From Thiohalospira halophila DSM 15071 (GTDB lineage: Bacteria > Pseudomonadota > Gammaproteobacteria > Thiohalospirales > Thiohalospiraceae): a DNA stretch of 64,000 bases. The notes below the pieces were generated by a model. That model was not told the origin of the DNA. It worked only from the letters and a program-made list of their open reading frames with translations, and searched no databases. The DNA lies in NCBI RefSeq assembly GCF_900112605.1, contig NZ_FOMJ01000008.1, positions 56,734-120,733 on the forward strand, written 5' to 3'. Positions 40,657 through 52,350 of this stretch are shown here, in pieces. The first letter of the stretch is position 1, and each line of letters begins with the position of its first letter. Both the position numbers and the translations under genes were made by a program.

Positions 40657-40944
40657 ATGGAGATCGCCGAAAGTGCCCTCGAGCTGGTCCGGTCCACCGC
40701 CGGAAACGGGAACAGCGCCCCCGAGGGCGGGAGCCGGGCCGGCCCCGGCGGTTCGGGTTCCGGATCATCGGGCGCCGCACCGTCCGTCGCGCCCAGCGTG
40801 AGCGCGGGGGAACTGCCGGTGGGGGCCAACACCATCGTCCAGCGCAATATCGACCTGCTGCTGGGCGGGCTGACCTATACCAGCAGGGGCGGCGCCAGCG
40901 GAGGGGGCAGCAGTAGCGGCAACCTCGTGGACGCCAGCGCCTGA
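40657..40944 (+). CDS. Small Gly/Ser-rich protein, uncharacterised
   Basis: A 95-residue product with a GAGGAG RBS nine bases before the start. It has a short amphipathic N-terminal helix (MEIAESALELVRST), a long Gly/Ser/Pro/Ala linker (about 16-50), a hydrophobic patch NTIVQRNIDLLLGGLTYTS and a second Gly/Ser tail. There is no signal peptide. The coding case rests on the RBS, the structured ends and the neighbour with a similarly disordered tail. I do not recognise a family. Confidence 0.6.
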   Translation: MEIAESALELVRSTAGNGNSAPEGGSRAGPGGSGSGSSGAAPSVAPSVSAGELPVGANTIVQRNIDLLLGGLTYTSRGGASGGGSSSGNLVDASA

Positions 40945-40988
40945 CGTCTCCCGGGGACGGACACACAACCGGACAACAGGAGCCGACC

Positions 40989-41402
40989 ATGAGCGAACAG
41001 GACCTGCCCGAGATCGAGCTCGAGCGCGACAACCTCTACCGCGAGGAGAGCTATACCGACCGCCGCGTCGGCACCCTCCAGCGGCTCGTCCCGGTCACCG
41101 CCGACGGCGAGGAGGACCCGGACCGCGACGTCGTCTTCACCGGCCAGGCCCAGCTCATGACCCCCATGGGCGCCCTGCCCCTCTCCTTCGAGATCCCGGC
41201 GACTACCTTCCAGGAGGCGCTGGAAGGCTACAACGCGGCGGCCCGCCAGGCCATGGAGCAGACCGTGCAGGAGCTCCAGGAAATGCAGCGCGAACAGGCC
41301 GGCGGCCTGGTCATGCCCGGTCAGGGCGGCGGCGGGGGCATGGGCGGCATGCCCGGAGGAGGCCAGGGGGGTGGCGGCTTCGGCGGGCTGCAGATGCCGT
41401 AG
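40989..41402 (+). CDS. Small acidic protein with Gly/Met-rich tail, uncharacterised
   Basis: A 137-residue protein with an ACAGGAG RBS. The first 100 residues are ordered and acidic (LPEIELERDNLYREESYTDR, then VFTGQAQLMTPMGALPLSFE), followed by a predicted helix (ARQAMEQTVQELQEMQREQA) and a tail of Gly, Met and Pro repeats. No signal peptide or membrane segment. I recall similar hypothetical proteins in other gammaproteobacteria but cannot name a family. It lies 44 bases after the Gly/Ser-rich protein gene, so they may act together. Confidence 0.78.
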   Translation: MSEQDLPEIELERDNLYREESYTDRRVGTLQRLVPVTADGEEDPDRDVVFTGQAQLMTPMGALPLSFEIPATTFQEALEGYNAAARQAMEQTVQELQEMQREQAGGLVMPGQGGGGGMGGMPGGGQGGGGFGGLQMP

Positions 41403-41473
41403 AACCGAGGTTGTCCCACCTCGACGGAACGGCTAACCTGTTTCATGTAACACGCCTTTTGAGGGCTTTCAGC

Positions 41474-41695
41474 ATGGGCCGTTCCGTCAACGACCGCGTC
41501 CGCAAGCACCGTGACGATCTGCGTGCACAGGGTCTTCGACCCATCCAGATCTGGGTCCCTGACACCCGGGCGGATACCTTCAACGGCGAGTGTGAACGCC
41601 AGGCCCGCCTGGTTGCGGAAGCGGACTGCACGGATGAGGGGATCGTCCGGCTTCTCGACGAGGCCACTGGCGATATCGAGGGCTGGGAGGCTTGA
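41474..41695 (+). CDS. MazE-like antitoxin (DUF3018 type)
   Basis: A 73-residue protein from ATG 41474. The N-terminal RSVNDRVRKHRDDLRAQGLR and PIQIWVPDTR are typical of the DUF3018/MazE-type antitoxins, where the basic start followed by a short beta strand forms a ribbon-helix-helix DNA-binding part. The acidic C-terminus should wrap the toxin. It overlaps the toxin gene by four bases. TTGTCC (41411) and TAACCT (41434), 17 bases apart, form a weak promoter, and TGTTTCATGTAACA beside it is a possible operator. Confidence 0.85.
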   Translation: MGRSVNDRVRKHRDDLRAQGLRPIQIWVPDTRADTFNGECERQARLVAEADCTDEGIVRLLDEATGDIEGWEA

Positions 41696-42015
41696 GGCGA
41701 GGGGACTTCGTGACGGTCGCCCTGCAGGGCGATTTCGGCAAACCGCGACCGGCGCTGGTCATCCAGTCCGATCGCTTCGATGCCCTCCCCACCGCCACGG
41801 TCCTGCCCGTTACCAGTTCGCTGATCGACGCCCCCCTTCTCCGCATCACGGTGGAACCGGACGCGCACAACGGTCTGACCCGGCCATCGCAGATCATGGT
41901 CGACAAGGTCGTGACCGTCCGACGAGACAAGCTCGGGGAGACCTTCGGTCACGCCAGCGACGAACTCCTCCTGGCGGCCAACCGGGCCCTGACTGTCTTT
42001 CTGGGGATTGCCTGA
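41692..42015 (+). CDS. MazF/PemK-family endoribonuclease toxin
   Basis: A 107-residue toxin with the PemK/MazF barrel: MRRGDFVTVALQGDFGKPRPALVIQSD, then VLPVTSS and PSQIMVDKVVTVRRDKLG. The Arg after the first strand pair and the Lys/Thr in the VDKVVTV segment are the likely RNA-cleaving region. It probably starts at TTG 41692, which overlaps the antitoxin stop (TTGA), because this keeps the conserved RGDxV start. GTG 41710 would remove it. Confidence 0.85.
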   Translation: MRRGDFVTVALQGDFGKPRPALVIQSDRFDALPTATVLPVTSSLIDAPLLRITVEPDAHNGLTRPSQIMVDKVVTVRRDKLGETFGHASDELLLAANRALTVFLGIA

Positions 42016-42028
42016 AGCCGGACCCATG

Positions 42029-42060
42029 AAAAAGGGGCGCCCCGCGGGGCGCCCCTTTTT
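42029..42060. terminator. Bidirectional terminator between mazF and metH
   Basis: Perfect 15-base arms AAAAAGGGGCGCCCC and GGGGCGCCCCTTTTT around GC. It has a T-run on either strand and can serve both convergent genes. Confidence 0.92.
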
Positions 42061-42113
42061 CTTCGCCGGTTACTGGCCGACCCCGCTCCGGGGAGCGGGG
42101 ACCGGATCCGGCC

Positions 42114-45806
<3,693 letters not shown>

Positions 45807-45891
45807 GACCGATCATCTCCCGGGCAGTCGCATGAACCGCCTGTGGACGTTGATGGGTGGCGCCGCGAGGGCGAAGGGAAATTTGCATGAA

Positions 45892-45906
45892 TAGTCGAAT
45901 AGACTA
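45892..45906 (-). promoter_or_regulatory. Short inverted repeat upstream of metH
   Basis: TAGTC-GAATA-GACTA is a perfect 5-base inverted repeat about 90 bases before the metH start, in an AT-richer stretch of a GC-rich gap. It could be an operator. I found no cobalamin or SAM riboswitch consensus in the 255-base gap between metH and ttcA (45807-46061). Confidence 0.35.
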
Positions 45907-46061
45907 CCACGTTTTTGCCCCCTCTGCAGTCGGAGGCCCCATCTTGCTGATTCCAGGGACCAAATCGGTCTCCTGCCGAGAAAGCAGTCAGCCGAATGCC
46001 TGACTCCGCGGTCGGTATTCATGATGGCTCACGGGCCGGGGCCTGCGTAGCATTGGCCGCC

Positions 46062-46835
46062 ATGAACGAACCCGCTTCCGAGTCCACGCTCCGTCCTCCC
46101 AAGGCCCTGCTGCGGCCGGTTGGCAAGACCATCCGCGACTTCGACATGATCCGGGACGGCGACCGCATCCTGGTGGCCGTCTCCGGGGGCAAGGATTCCC
46201 TGACCCTGGTCACCGTACTGCGCCATCTGGCGACCTACGCGCCGGTGCACTTCGAGGTCGGTGCGGTAACTATAGACCCCCAGGTGGAGGGGTTCGACCC
46301 GTCGCCGCTCAAGGAGTGGATGGCCGCGCGCGGCATCGACTACTACTACCGCACCCAGCCCCTCCAGGAGGAGGCGCAGGAGCGCATGCAGGGGGACTCC
46401 TTCTGCTCCTTCTGCTCGCGCATGAAGCGGGGAATGATGTACACCGCGGCGCGGGAGGGCGGCTACAACGTACTCGCCCTGGGTCAGCACCTGGACGATC
46501 TGGCGGAGAGCTTCCTCATGTCCGCCTTCCACGGCGGTCAGCTACGTACAATGCAGGCCCACTACCGCATCAATGCCGGGGACCTGCGCGTGATCCGGCC
46601 CTTCGCCCTGGTCCGGGAGCGCCAGCTGGCCGACTTCGCCGAACGGGCCGGGCTACCGGTGATCCCCGACTCCTGCCCCGCCTGCTTCGGCGCCCCCACC
46701 GAGCGCGAGCACGCCAAGGCGCTGCTGGCCGCGGAGGAGGACCGGATACCCCGGCTGTTCGGCAATCTGGAACACACCCTGCGCCCCCTCATGGCACCCG
46801 AGGGGATCCCGGACGATCCCGAACCGGATTCCTGA
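46062..46835 (+). CDS. ttcA: tRNA-cytidine(32) 2-sulfurtransferase TtcA
   Basis: PP-loop enzyme that thiolates C32 of some tRNAs. ATG 46062 (MNEPASES) gives 257 residues; a 22-codon extension upstream lacks character. The PP-loop is SGGKDS at 41-46. The paired cysteines that hold its Fe-S cluster are Cys115 and Cys118 (FCSFCSR), with a third in CPACFG. GQHLDDLAESFLM is the second ATP-site motif. Confidence 0.94.
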   Translation: MNEPASESTLRPPKALLRPVGKTIRDFDMIRDGDRILVAVSGGKDSLTLVTVLRHLATYAPVHFEVGAVTIDPQVEGFDPSPLKEWMAARGIDYYYRTQPLQEEAQERMQGDSFCSFCSRMKRGMMYTAAREGGYNVLALGQHLDDLAESFLMSAFHGGQLRTMQAHYRINAGDLRVIRPFALVRERQLADFAERAGLPVIPDSCPACFGAPTEREHAKALLAAEEDRIPRLFGNLEHTLRPLMAPEGIPDDPEPDS

Positions 46836-46865
46836 CCGCCCCGCCAGGGAGGGCGGAGCGAGGGG

Positions 46866-47189
46866 CTAGCCGGGGTTGCGCCCGATGCGCCAGGCGGCGA
46901 CGGTCGGCACCACGGCCGCTACTGCCAGGGCCGTGGAGAGCGCCAGGAAGGAGGAGACGGGCAGACCCAGGACGATGAGCTGGAAGGCCATCCAGGTGGA
47001 GAGAGTGGTCCCCGCCCAGATGAGAACCAGGGCCAGCGCCCAGCGCGGGGCGCGGTGCAGGGCCAGGGCTGCCAGCACACCGGTTGCCAGGGTCAGGCCG
47101 CTGGCGATGAGCAGCAGATCGTAGCCGCCCCGCACCGTCAGCTCCACCAGCAGGGCCAGGATCCCGGGGGCCAGCAGCAGCGCGGTCAT
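46866..47189 (-). CDS. Small integral membrane protein
   Basis: A 107-residue hydrophobic protein with about four helices (3-19, 23-44, 48-73 and 78-101) and a basic RIGRNPG end, similar in plan to the DUF/GtrA-size small membrane proteins but with no motif I can name. It overlaps the next gene by ATGA and shares a transcript with an LpxL-type acyltransferase. Confidence 0.7.
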   Translation of the reverse strand: MTALLLAPGILALLVELTVRGGYDLLLIASGLTLATGVLAALALHRAPRWALALVLIWAGTTLSTWMAFQLIVLGLPVSSFLALSTALAVAAVVPTVAAWRIGRNPG

Positions 47190-47422
47190 GGCCGGTCCAC
47201 CCCCTCCGGTACCGGGTGGCGCTCCCGGTCCGGCAGCTCCAGCGGGATGCGACCGTCCTCACCGGGCGTCCCCGGCCCCTCGACCAGACCGCCCATGAAG
47301 AGCGCGGCCACGCCCAGGGCCAGAAGCAGCAGGATCAGCAGCAGGAGGCCGGAGAGGCGGGAACGGTCCTTGCGGCCACCCGCCCGGGGCGTGAGGTTCC
47401 AGTTCTCGCGTTTGCGGCTCAT
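47186..47422 (-). CDS. Small single-span membrane protein
   Basis: A 78-residue protein from ATG 47422: basic N-terminal 22 residues (MSRKRENWNLTPRAGGRKDR), one membrane helix at about 25-47 and a short periplasmic acidic/proline tail. This basic-in, single-helix layout suggests an assembly or anchoring subunit. ATGA overlaps link it to both neighbours. Family not recognised. Confidence 0.72.
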   Translation of the reverse strand: MSRKRENWNLTPRAGGRKDRSRLSGLLLLILLLLALGVAALFMGGLVEGPGTPGEDGRIPLELPDRERHPVPEGVDRP

Positions 47423-48402
47423 GTCTCGTCCTCCCCCGTTCCTCGACGGCGGCTCGGGTAGGGAGTGGGAACACCCTCGGGCCGGGTCTTGAACCAGCGC
47501 AGGGTCCACATGTACTGCGCCGGGTCCGCCGCCACCAGTCGCTCCAGGGCCGTATTCATGGCGGTGGCATCCGATTCGGCATCCCCGCTGGGGAAGCCCT
47601 CCAGCGGCGGGTCGAACCGCACCCGCCAGCCGGACCCGTCCCGCTCCGAATAGCCCATGCAGGGGATCGCCCGCGCCCGGGCGATCTTCGTCAGGCGGCC
47701 CAGGCTGGTCAGAGTGGCCTTGGGCTCGCCGAAGAAGGGGGCGAAGACCCACTCGCTCCCCGGCACGTGGGCCAGGTCCTCGTCGGGCTGGTAGTAGAAG
47801 GCCAGTCCGGCGCGCATGTCCTGAAGGATGGGCCGCAGCCCGGCGTCGCGCAGGTAGACCTTGCCCTGGAAGCGGGTCCGGCCCCGGGCGATGAGCCAGT
47901 CGATGATGGGATTCTTCACCCGCTGCATCATGCCCACGGTGGGCATGCGGCGGGTGATGGCCACACCCAGGGCATCCAGGGCGGCGCTGTGGCCGGTGAA
48001 CATCACGACGTTGTGCCCGTCGCGCAGCGCCGCCTCCACGTGCTCCCAGCCCTCGACCCGGATGATCCGGTCCAGATAGCGGGCCGGCGCCCACCACAGG
48101 AGGGCGTAGTCCAGGGAGGCCTGGGCCATGACCCGGAAGCTGTCCCGGGCCACCTCGGCGCGCTGCTCCTCACCCCAATCCGGGAAGCACAGGCGCAGGT
48201 TGGCCTCGACGACGGAACGCCGCCGCTGATTGCGCCGATACCAGTAGTTGCCCACCCAGCGGGCGAGGCTGCGCCGGACGACCTTGGGCGCCAGGGCCAG
48301 CAGGGCGAAGAAGCCCAGCCCCAGCCAGGTGGGCCAGTAGCGCGGACCCAGCCAGGCCGGCTGGAAACGGGGTCGGTGGCCGCCTTCGAGCTGCTCGTTC
48401 AT
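47419..48402 (-). CDS. LpxL/HtrB-family lipid A acyltransferase
   Basis: A 327-residue membrane-bound acyltransferase of lipid A. The N-terminal helix anchors it (about 25-44). The HxxxxD catalytic motif is HSAALD near residue 138, and FYYQPDEDLAH and FFGEPKATLTSLGRLTK are further conserved blocks. Late-acylation (secondary lauroyl or similar) is likely. Which fatty acid it transfers cannot be told. It sits in an unusual four-gene operon with overlapping ends. Confidence 0.92.
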   Translation of the reverse strand: MNEQLEGGHRPRFQPAWLGPRYWPTWLGLGFFALLALAPKVVRRSLARWVGNYWYRRNQRRRSVVEANLRLCFPDWGEEQRAEVARDSFRVMAQASLDYALLWWAPARYLDRIIRVEGWEHVEAALRDGHNVVMFTGHSAALDALGVAITRRMPTVGMMQRVKNPIIDWLIARGRTRFQGKVYLRDAGLRPILQDMRAGLAFYYQPDEDLAHVPGSEWVFAPFFGEPKATLTSLGRLTKIARARAIPCMGYSERDGSGWRVRFDPPLEGFPSGDAESDATAMNTALERLVAADPAQYMWTLRWFKTRPEGVPTPYPSRRRGTGEDET

Positions 48403-49295
48403 CGCGCCTCGCTGTTCAGCCGCTCGATGAGGCTGCGCGCCCGCCCGAGGTAGGCCGTCCCGAACAGATTCAGGTGGTTGAGGATGTGGTAGAGATTGTA
48501 GAGATCCCGGCGGACGCCGTAACCGCCATCCCGGGCCCAGACGGCGTCGTAGGCGGCATAGAAGTCCCGCGGGAAGCCGCCGAAGAGCTCCGTCATGGCG
48601 AGATCCGCCTCGCGATCCCCGTAGTACACGGCCGGATCGAAAATCACCGGATCGCCGTCGGCGGTGACGTCCCAGTTCCCCGACCAGAGGTCGCCGTGGA
48701 GCAGGGAGGGCACCGGTGTGTAGTCGGTGAAGAAGGCCGGCAGTCGCTCCAGGAGCTCGTTCCCGCCGTCGCGCAGTTCACGCCCGTAACCGTTGCGCTC
48801 GGCGAGATCCAGCTGGAAGCCCAGCCGGCGCTCGCGCCAGAAGGCGACCCAGTCGGCCATCTCGCCGTTGGGCTGGGGCGTGGCGCCGATGGTGTTGTCC
48901 CGGTGCCAGCCGAAGCGCTCCCGGGTCCGGCCGTGCATGGTGGCCAGACCCTCGCCCAGGCGCCGGACGGTGGCGGTGTCGAAGCGGCCGCCCAGGGGCA
49001 GGTACTCCATGACCAGGTAGACCTGATCGCCGGCCACGCCCCAGACCACCGGCTCGGGACAGCGCACCGCCTCGGCGGCGGCGATCTCCGCCAGCCCCTC
49101 GGCCTCCGCGTAGAACATCTCCGCCTCGCTGGCGCGATTGAACTTCACGAAGAAGCGGCGACCGTCCTCCGCCTCCACCCGGAAGGCGGCGCTGATGCAG
49201 CCACCCCCCAGATTGCGCTGTTCGGCCATGCGGAAGGGGCGGCCGGTGGCCGCCTCGATGCGCTCGGCGATGGTATTCCAGGCCGTCATATCCAC
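48399..49295 (-). CDS. Fructosamine kinase family protein
   Basis: A 298-residue kinase of the FN3K/YniA type that phosphorylates sugar adducts on proteins. GTG 49295 is preferred, as GGAGG lies six bases upstream; ATG 49289 is an alternative. RRFFVKFNRA holds the ATP-binding Lys, LLHGDLWSGN is the catalytic loop (Asp, Asn) and VIFDPAVYYGDREADLAM is the metal-binding block. First gene of the overlapping operon, with ATGA to the acyltransferase. Confidence 0.92.
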   Translation of the reverse strand: MDMTAWNTIAERIEAATGRPFRMAEQRNLGGGCISAAFRVEAEDGRRFFVKFNRASEAEMFYAEAEGLAEIAAAEAVRCPEPVVWGVAGDQVYLVMEYLPLGGRFDTATVRRLGEGLATMHGRTRERFGWHRDNTIGATPQPNGEMADWVAFWRERRLGFQLDLAERNGYGRELRDGGNELLERLPAFFTDYTPVPSLLHGDLWSGNWDVTADGDPVIFDPAVYYGDREADLAMTELFGGFPRDFYAAYDAVWARDGGYGVRRDLYNLYHILNHLNLFGTAYLGRARSLIERLNSEAR

Positions 49296-49357
49296 CTCGT
49301 TCCTCCGATCCGGGCATAATACTGCAGTTGTCCCCCATCGACGATAGGCTTGCCCCC

Positions 49358-49747
49358 ATGGTCCGCACGCTCAACCCCCTCTGCGATCGCATCGGCCTCC
49401 CGACGGTGGAGGCCGTGGTGCGCGACTTCGCCCGACGCCAGGCCGAAGACCCGGTCCTCGCCCCCTGGCTCGCCCACGCCGCCGGGGACGAGGAACACCT
49501 GGCCACGGTCATGGACTACTGGTGGACCGCCATGGGCGGCCGCCTAGACCGACCGCCGCGGCCGGTGGACATGATGGGTCGCCACGCCGACCTGGCCCTT
49601 ACCGAAACGGCGCTGGCCCGCTGGCTCGCCCTGTTCGAGACCACCCTGGCCGATCACCTGGATACAGCCGAGGCGAACGACTGGGCCGCCATGGCCCGGG
49701 CCATGGCGGAGAAACTCCGTGCGAGCGGCCTCATCCACCCCGATTAG
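49358..49747 (+). CDS. Group III truncated haemoglobin
   Basis: A 129-residue globin (ATG 49358; TTG 49328 could add ten residues). DYWWTAMGG in the E-helix region, GRHADLAL with the proximal His at residue 76 and RWLALFETTL with the conserved Trp at residue 89 align with known members. The usual FY at the B10 position is FA here (Phe24-Ala25), so the distal Tyr that stabilises bound ligand in group III seems to be missing. An oxygen or NO role is known for the family. This one may behave differently. Confidence 0.8.
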   Translation: MVRTLNPLCDRIGLPTVEAVVRDFARRQAEDPVLAPWLAHAAGDEEHLATVMDYWWTAMGGRLDRPPRPVDMMGRHADLALTETALARWLALFETTLADHLDTAEANDWAAMARAMAEKLRASGLIHPD

Positions 49748-49821
49748 GGAGCGGTTATGCACACCCACGCCCCCGGCTCATCGCCCTTGACAGACTCACA
49801 CAAGCAGCCGCCACGGAAACT

Positions 49822-49864
49822 CAATGACTTACATATTCCCATTTAAAGTCAGTAAGTTACATTG
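49822..49864. repeat. AT-rich imperfect inverted repeat before priA
   Basis: Left arm CAATGACTTAC (49822-49832) and right arm GTAAGTTACATTG (49852-49864) pair with a two-base bulge around ATATTCCCATTTAAAGTCA. It is clearly richer in A and T than its surroundings and lies 80 bases upstream of the DnaA boxes. The 250-base gap 49748-49997 holds no gene that I can support. Confidence 0.6.
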
Positions 49865-49944
49865 ACTGGTCAGCCATTGGCCAGACTGGCGAGACCCGCA
49901 CCACGGCAGGGCTCGGCCCGCATCCCCGCATCTTCTCAACAGAG

Positions 49945-49967
49945 TTATCCACAGGTTGTGTGGAAAA
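49945..49967. promoter_or_regulatory. Pair of convergent DnaA boxes upstream of priA
   Basis: TTATCCACA at 49945-49953 is a perfect consensus DnaA box. TGTGGAAAA at 49959-49967 is its counterpart on the other strand (TTTTCCACA). They face each other across five bases and lie 30 bases before the priA start, where bound DnaA could control transcription. Confidence 0.75.
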
Positions 49968-49997
49968 CCCGGCCAGCGGCGGTGCTACCATGCCGCT

Positions 49998-52187
49998 ATG
50001 GCCGAAACCGTCCTCCACGTCGCCGTTCCCTCGCCGGTACGCCGCCTCTTCGACTACCTGCCACCGGCCGGTGACGACCCGGCGTGGATGGCGCCGGGGA
50101 TGCGGGTGCGGGTGCCCTTCGGCCGCCAGCGCCTGACCGGGGTCATCGTCGCCGCGGGCACCAGCAGCGACCTGCCGGCCGCGAAGCTGCGTCGCGCCGA
50201 GGCCGTGCTGGACGGCCGTCCCCTGCTTACCGGGGATATCCTGGCCCTCCTCCACCGCGCCGCCGACTACTACCACCATCCGCCGGGGGAGGTCTTCGCC
50301 GCCGCCCTGCCGGTGCGGCTGCGGGACGGCCACCCGGCACGCCCCGGCGGCCCCCCGCGCTGGTGGCTCACCGCCGAGGGTGCGGCGGTGGATCCCGCCG
50401 GGCTGGACGGCCGGGCCCCGGTCCAGGGGGCGCTGCTCCGCCACCTGGCCAACGGCTCCGCCGGACCCGACGAACTCTCGGCCGCCCATGCCCGCTGGCG
50501 GGACAGCCTCCGCCGGCTGGAGGAGCGCGGCTGGGTGGAACAGGGGCGGGACTCCTGCCTGGAACCGGCGGGCGAGGCCACGGAGGGCCCCGCGGCGGGT
50601 CCCCACCAGGCCGCCGCCATCACCGCCATCACCGGGGCCCTGGGCGGGTTCACCCCCTTCCTCCTCGAGGGAGTCACCGGCTCCGGCAAGACCGAGGTCT
50701 ACCTCCGGGCCATCGAGGCGACCCTGGCCGCCGGCCGCCAGGCCCTGGTCCTGGTCCCCGAGATCGGCCTGACCCCGCAGGCCCTGGCCCGTTTCCGGCG
50801 GCTGGGGGTGCCGCTGGCGGTGCTGCACTCCGGCATGAGCGACGGCCAGCGCGCCTGCGCCTGGCTGGCCGCCCGCCACGGCGAGGCGCGCGTGGTCATC
50901 GGCACCCGCTCGGCGATCTTCACGCCGCTGCCGGAGCCCGGCCTCATCATCGTCGACGAGGAGCACGATCCCTCGTACAAGCAGCAGGAGGGCTTTCGCT
51001 ACTCGGGGCGCGACCTCGCCCTGCTCCGCGGCCAGCTGGCCGGTGTCCCGGTGGTACTGGGCTCGGCCACGCCCTCCCTGGAGAGCCTCCACCAGGCCAA
51101 CGAGGGGCGCTACCAGCGGCTGGAACTGCCGGAGCGGGCGGCCGGCGCCGTCGCCCCCGGGGTGGAGCTGCGCGACCTGCGCGGACGGACGCTGGACGAG
51201 GGGCTGGGCCAGCCCATGATCCAGGCCGTGGAACGGGAGCTGGCCACCGGCGGCCAGGTGCTGCTCTTCCTCAACCGGCGCGGCTACGCCCCCACCCTGC
51301 TCTGCCACGACTGCGGCTTCGTCGCCCACTGCGAGCGCTGCGATGCCCATCTGACCTTCCACCAGGGGCGCGGCCGGTTGCGCTGCCACCACTGCGGCGC
51401 CGACCAGGCGGTGCCGCCGGCCTGCCCCGCCTGCGGCAGCCTGGATGTCCGCGCCATCGGCCTGGGGACCGAGCGTATCGAGCGCGCCCTGGAACGGCTC
51501 TTCCCCGAGACCGGCGTGGCCCGTATCGATCGCGACTCCACCCGCGCCCGGGGGCGCATGGAAGAGCTCCTGGAGCAGGCCCACAGCGGCGAGGCGCGGA
51601 TCCTCCTGGGCACCCAGATGCTGGCCAAGGGCCACCACTTTCCCGAGGTCACGCTGGTGGGGATCCTGGATGCCGACCAGGGCCTCTACTCCGCCGATTT
51701 CCGCGCCGCCGAACGGCTTGCCCAGCTGGTTACCCAGGTGGCCGGGCGCGCCGGCCGGGCGGAGCGCCCCGGCCGGGTCCTCATCCAGACCCACCACCCC
51801 GACCACCCCCTGCTCCAGCGGCTGGCGGAGGAGGGCTACGCCGCCTGCGCCGCCGAGGCCCTCGCCGAGCGGCGCCTCGCCGCCCTGCCCCCCTTCAGCC
51901 ACCTGGCCCTGCTGCGGGCCGAGGCGCCCAAGGCGGACGCGCCCAACGCCTTCCTGGCCGCCGCCGCGCGCGCCGCCGGCGACCCGGCCAACGTCCTGGT
52001 CCTGGGCCCGGTGCCGGCTCCCATGGAGCGCCGCGCCGGCCGCTACCGCGCCCAGCTCCTGCTCCAGGCCGACCGCCGCTCGGATCTCCACCGGCTACTG
52101 GCCGGCTGGCTGCCGGAGGTGGAGGCCCTGCCCGAGGCGCGCCGGACCCGCTGGTCCCTGGACGTGGATCCGGTGGACCTCACCTAG
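49998..52187 (+). CDS. priA: Primosomal protein N' (replication restart helicase PriA)
   Basis: Restarts replication at collapsed forks, 729 residues. The N-terminal DNA-binding domain ends near residue 105. Walker A is GVTGSGKTEVY, the DEAH-box is DEEHDPSYK and motif VI lies in QVAGRAGRAERPG. Eight cysteines between about residues 435 and 480 (CHDCGFVAHCERCDAH, then CHHCG and CPACG) form the zinc region that contacts PriB/DnaT. ATG 49998 is followed by MAETVLHVAVPSPV. An upstream in-frame extension has no support. Confidence 0.96.
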   Translation: MAETVLHVAVPSPVRRLFDYLPPAGDDPAWMAPGMRVRVPFGRQRLTGVIVAAGTSSDLPAAKLRRAEAVLDGRPLLTGDILALLHRAADYYHHPPGEVFAAALPVRLRDGHPARPGGPPRWWLTAEGAAVDPAGLDGRAPVQGALLRHLANGSAGPDELSAAHARWRDSLRRLEERGWVEQGRDSCLEPAGEATEGPAAGPHQAAAITAITGALGGFTPFLLEGVTGSGKTEVYLRAIEATLAAGRQALVLVPEIGLTPQALARFRRLGVPLAVLHSGMSDGQRACAWLAARHGEARVVIGTRSAIFTPLPEPGLIIVDEEHDPSYKQQEGFRYSGRDLALLRGQLAGVPVVLGSATPSLESLHQANEGRYQRLELPERAAGAVAPGVELRDLRGRTLDEGLGQPMIQAVERELATGGQVLLFLNRRGYAPTLLCHDCGFVAHCERCDAHLTFHQGRGRLRCHHCGADQAVPPACPACGSLDVRAIGLGTERIERALERLFPETGVARIDRDSTRARGRMEELLEQAHSGEARILLGTQMLAKGHHFPEVTLVGILDADQGLYSADFRAAERLAQLVTQVAGRAGRAERPGRVLIQTHHPDHPLLQRLAEEGYAACAAEALAERRLAALPPFSHLALLRAEAPKADAPNAFLAAAARAAGDPANVLVLGPVPAPMERRAGRYRAQLLLQADRRSDLHRLLAGWLPEVEALPEARRTRWSLDVDPVDLT

Positions 52188-52350
52188 GCAGTCATGCCCG
52201 GTGCCTCTACCGGGACGAGTATCAATCGGGGGCGGTCGGCACGGGTCCCGGGCCTGTTCAAGGGCAGCACACGGACTACCGGCCCGGCTTCGTGACGGCG
52301 CGCTTGTGCGTTAGAATCGCCGCTCTTCCAGACCCGCCAGCGAGGCCCCC

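Noticed and set aside
45807..46061. Cobalamin or SAM riboswitch before metH
   Set aside because: I found no B12-box or SAM-type core in either orientation by eye.
49748..49997. Chromosomal replication origin
   Set aside because: Only two DnaA boxes are present, and no dnaA, dnaN, mnmG or rpmH lies near. A regulatory site for priA is the simpler reading.
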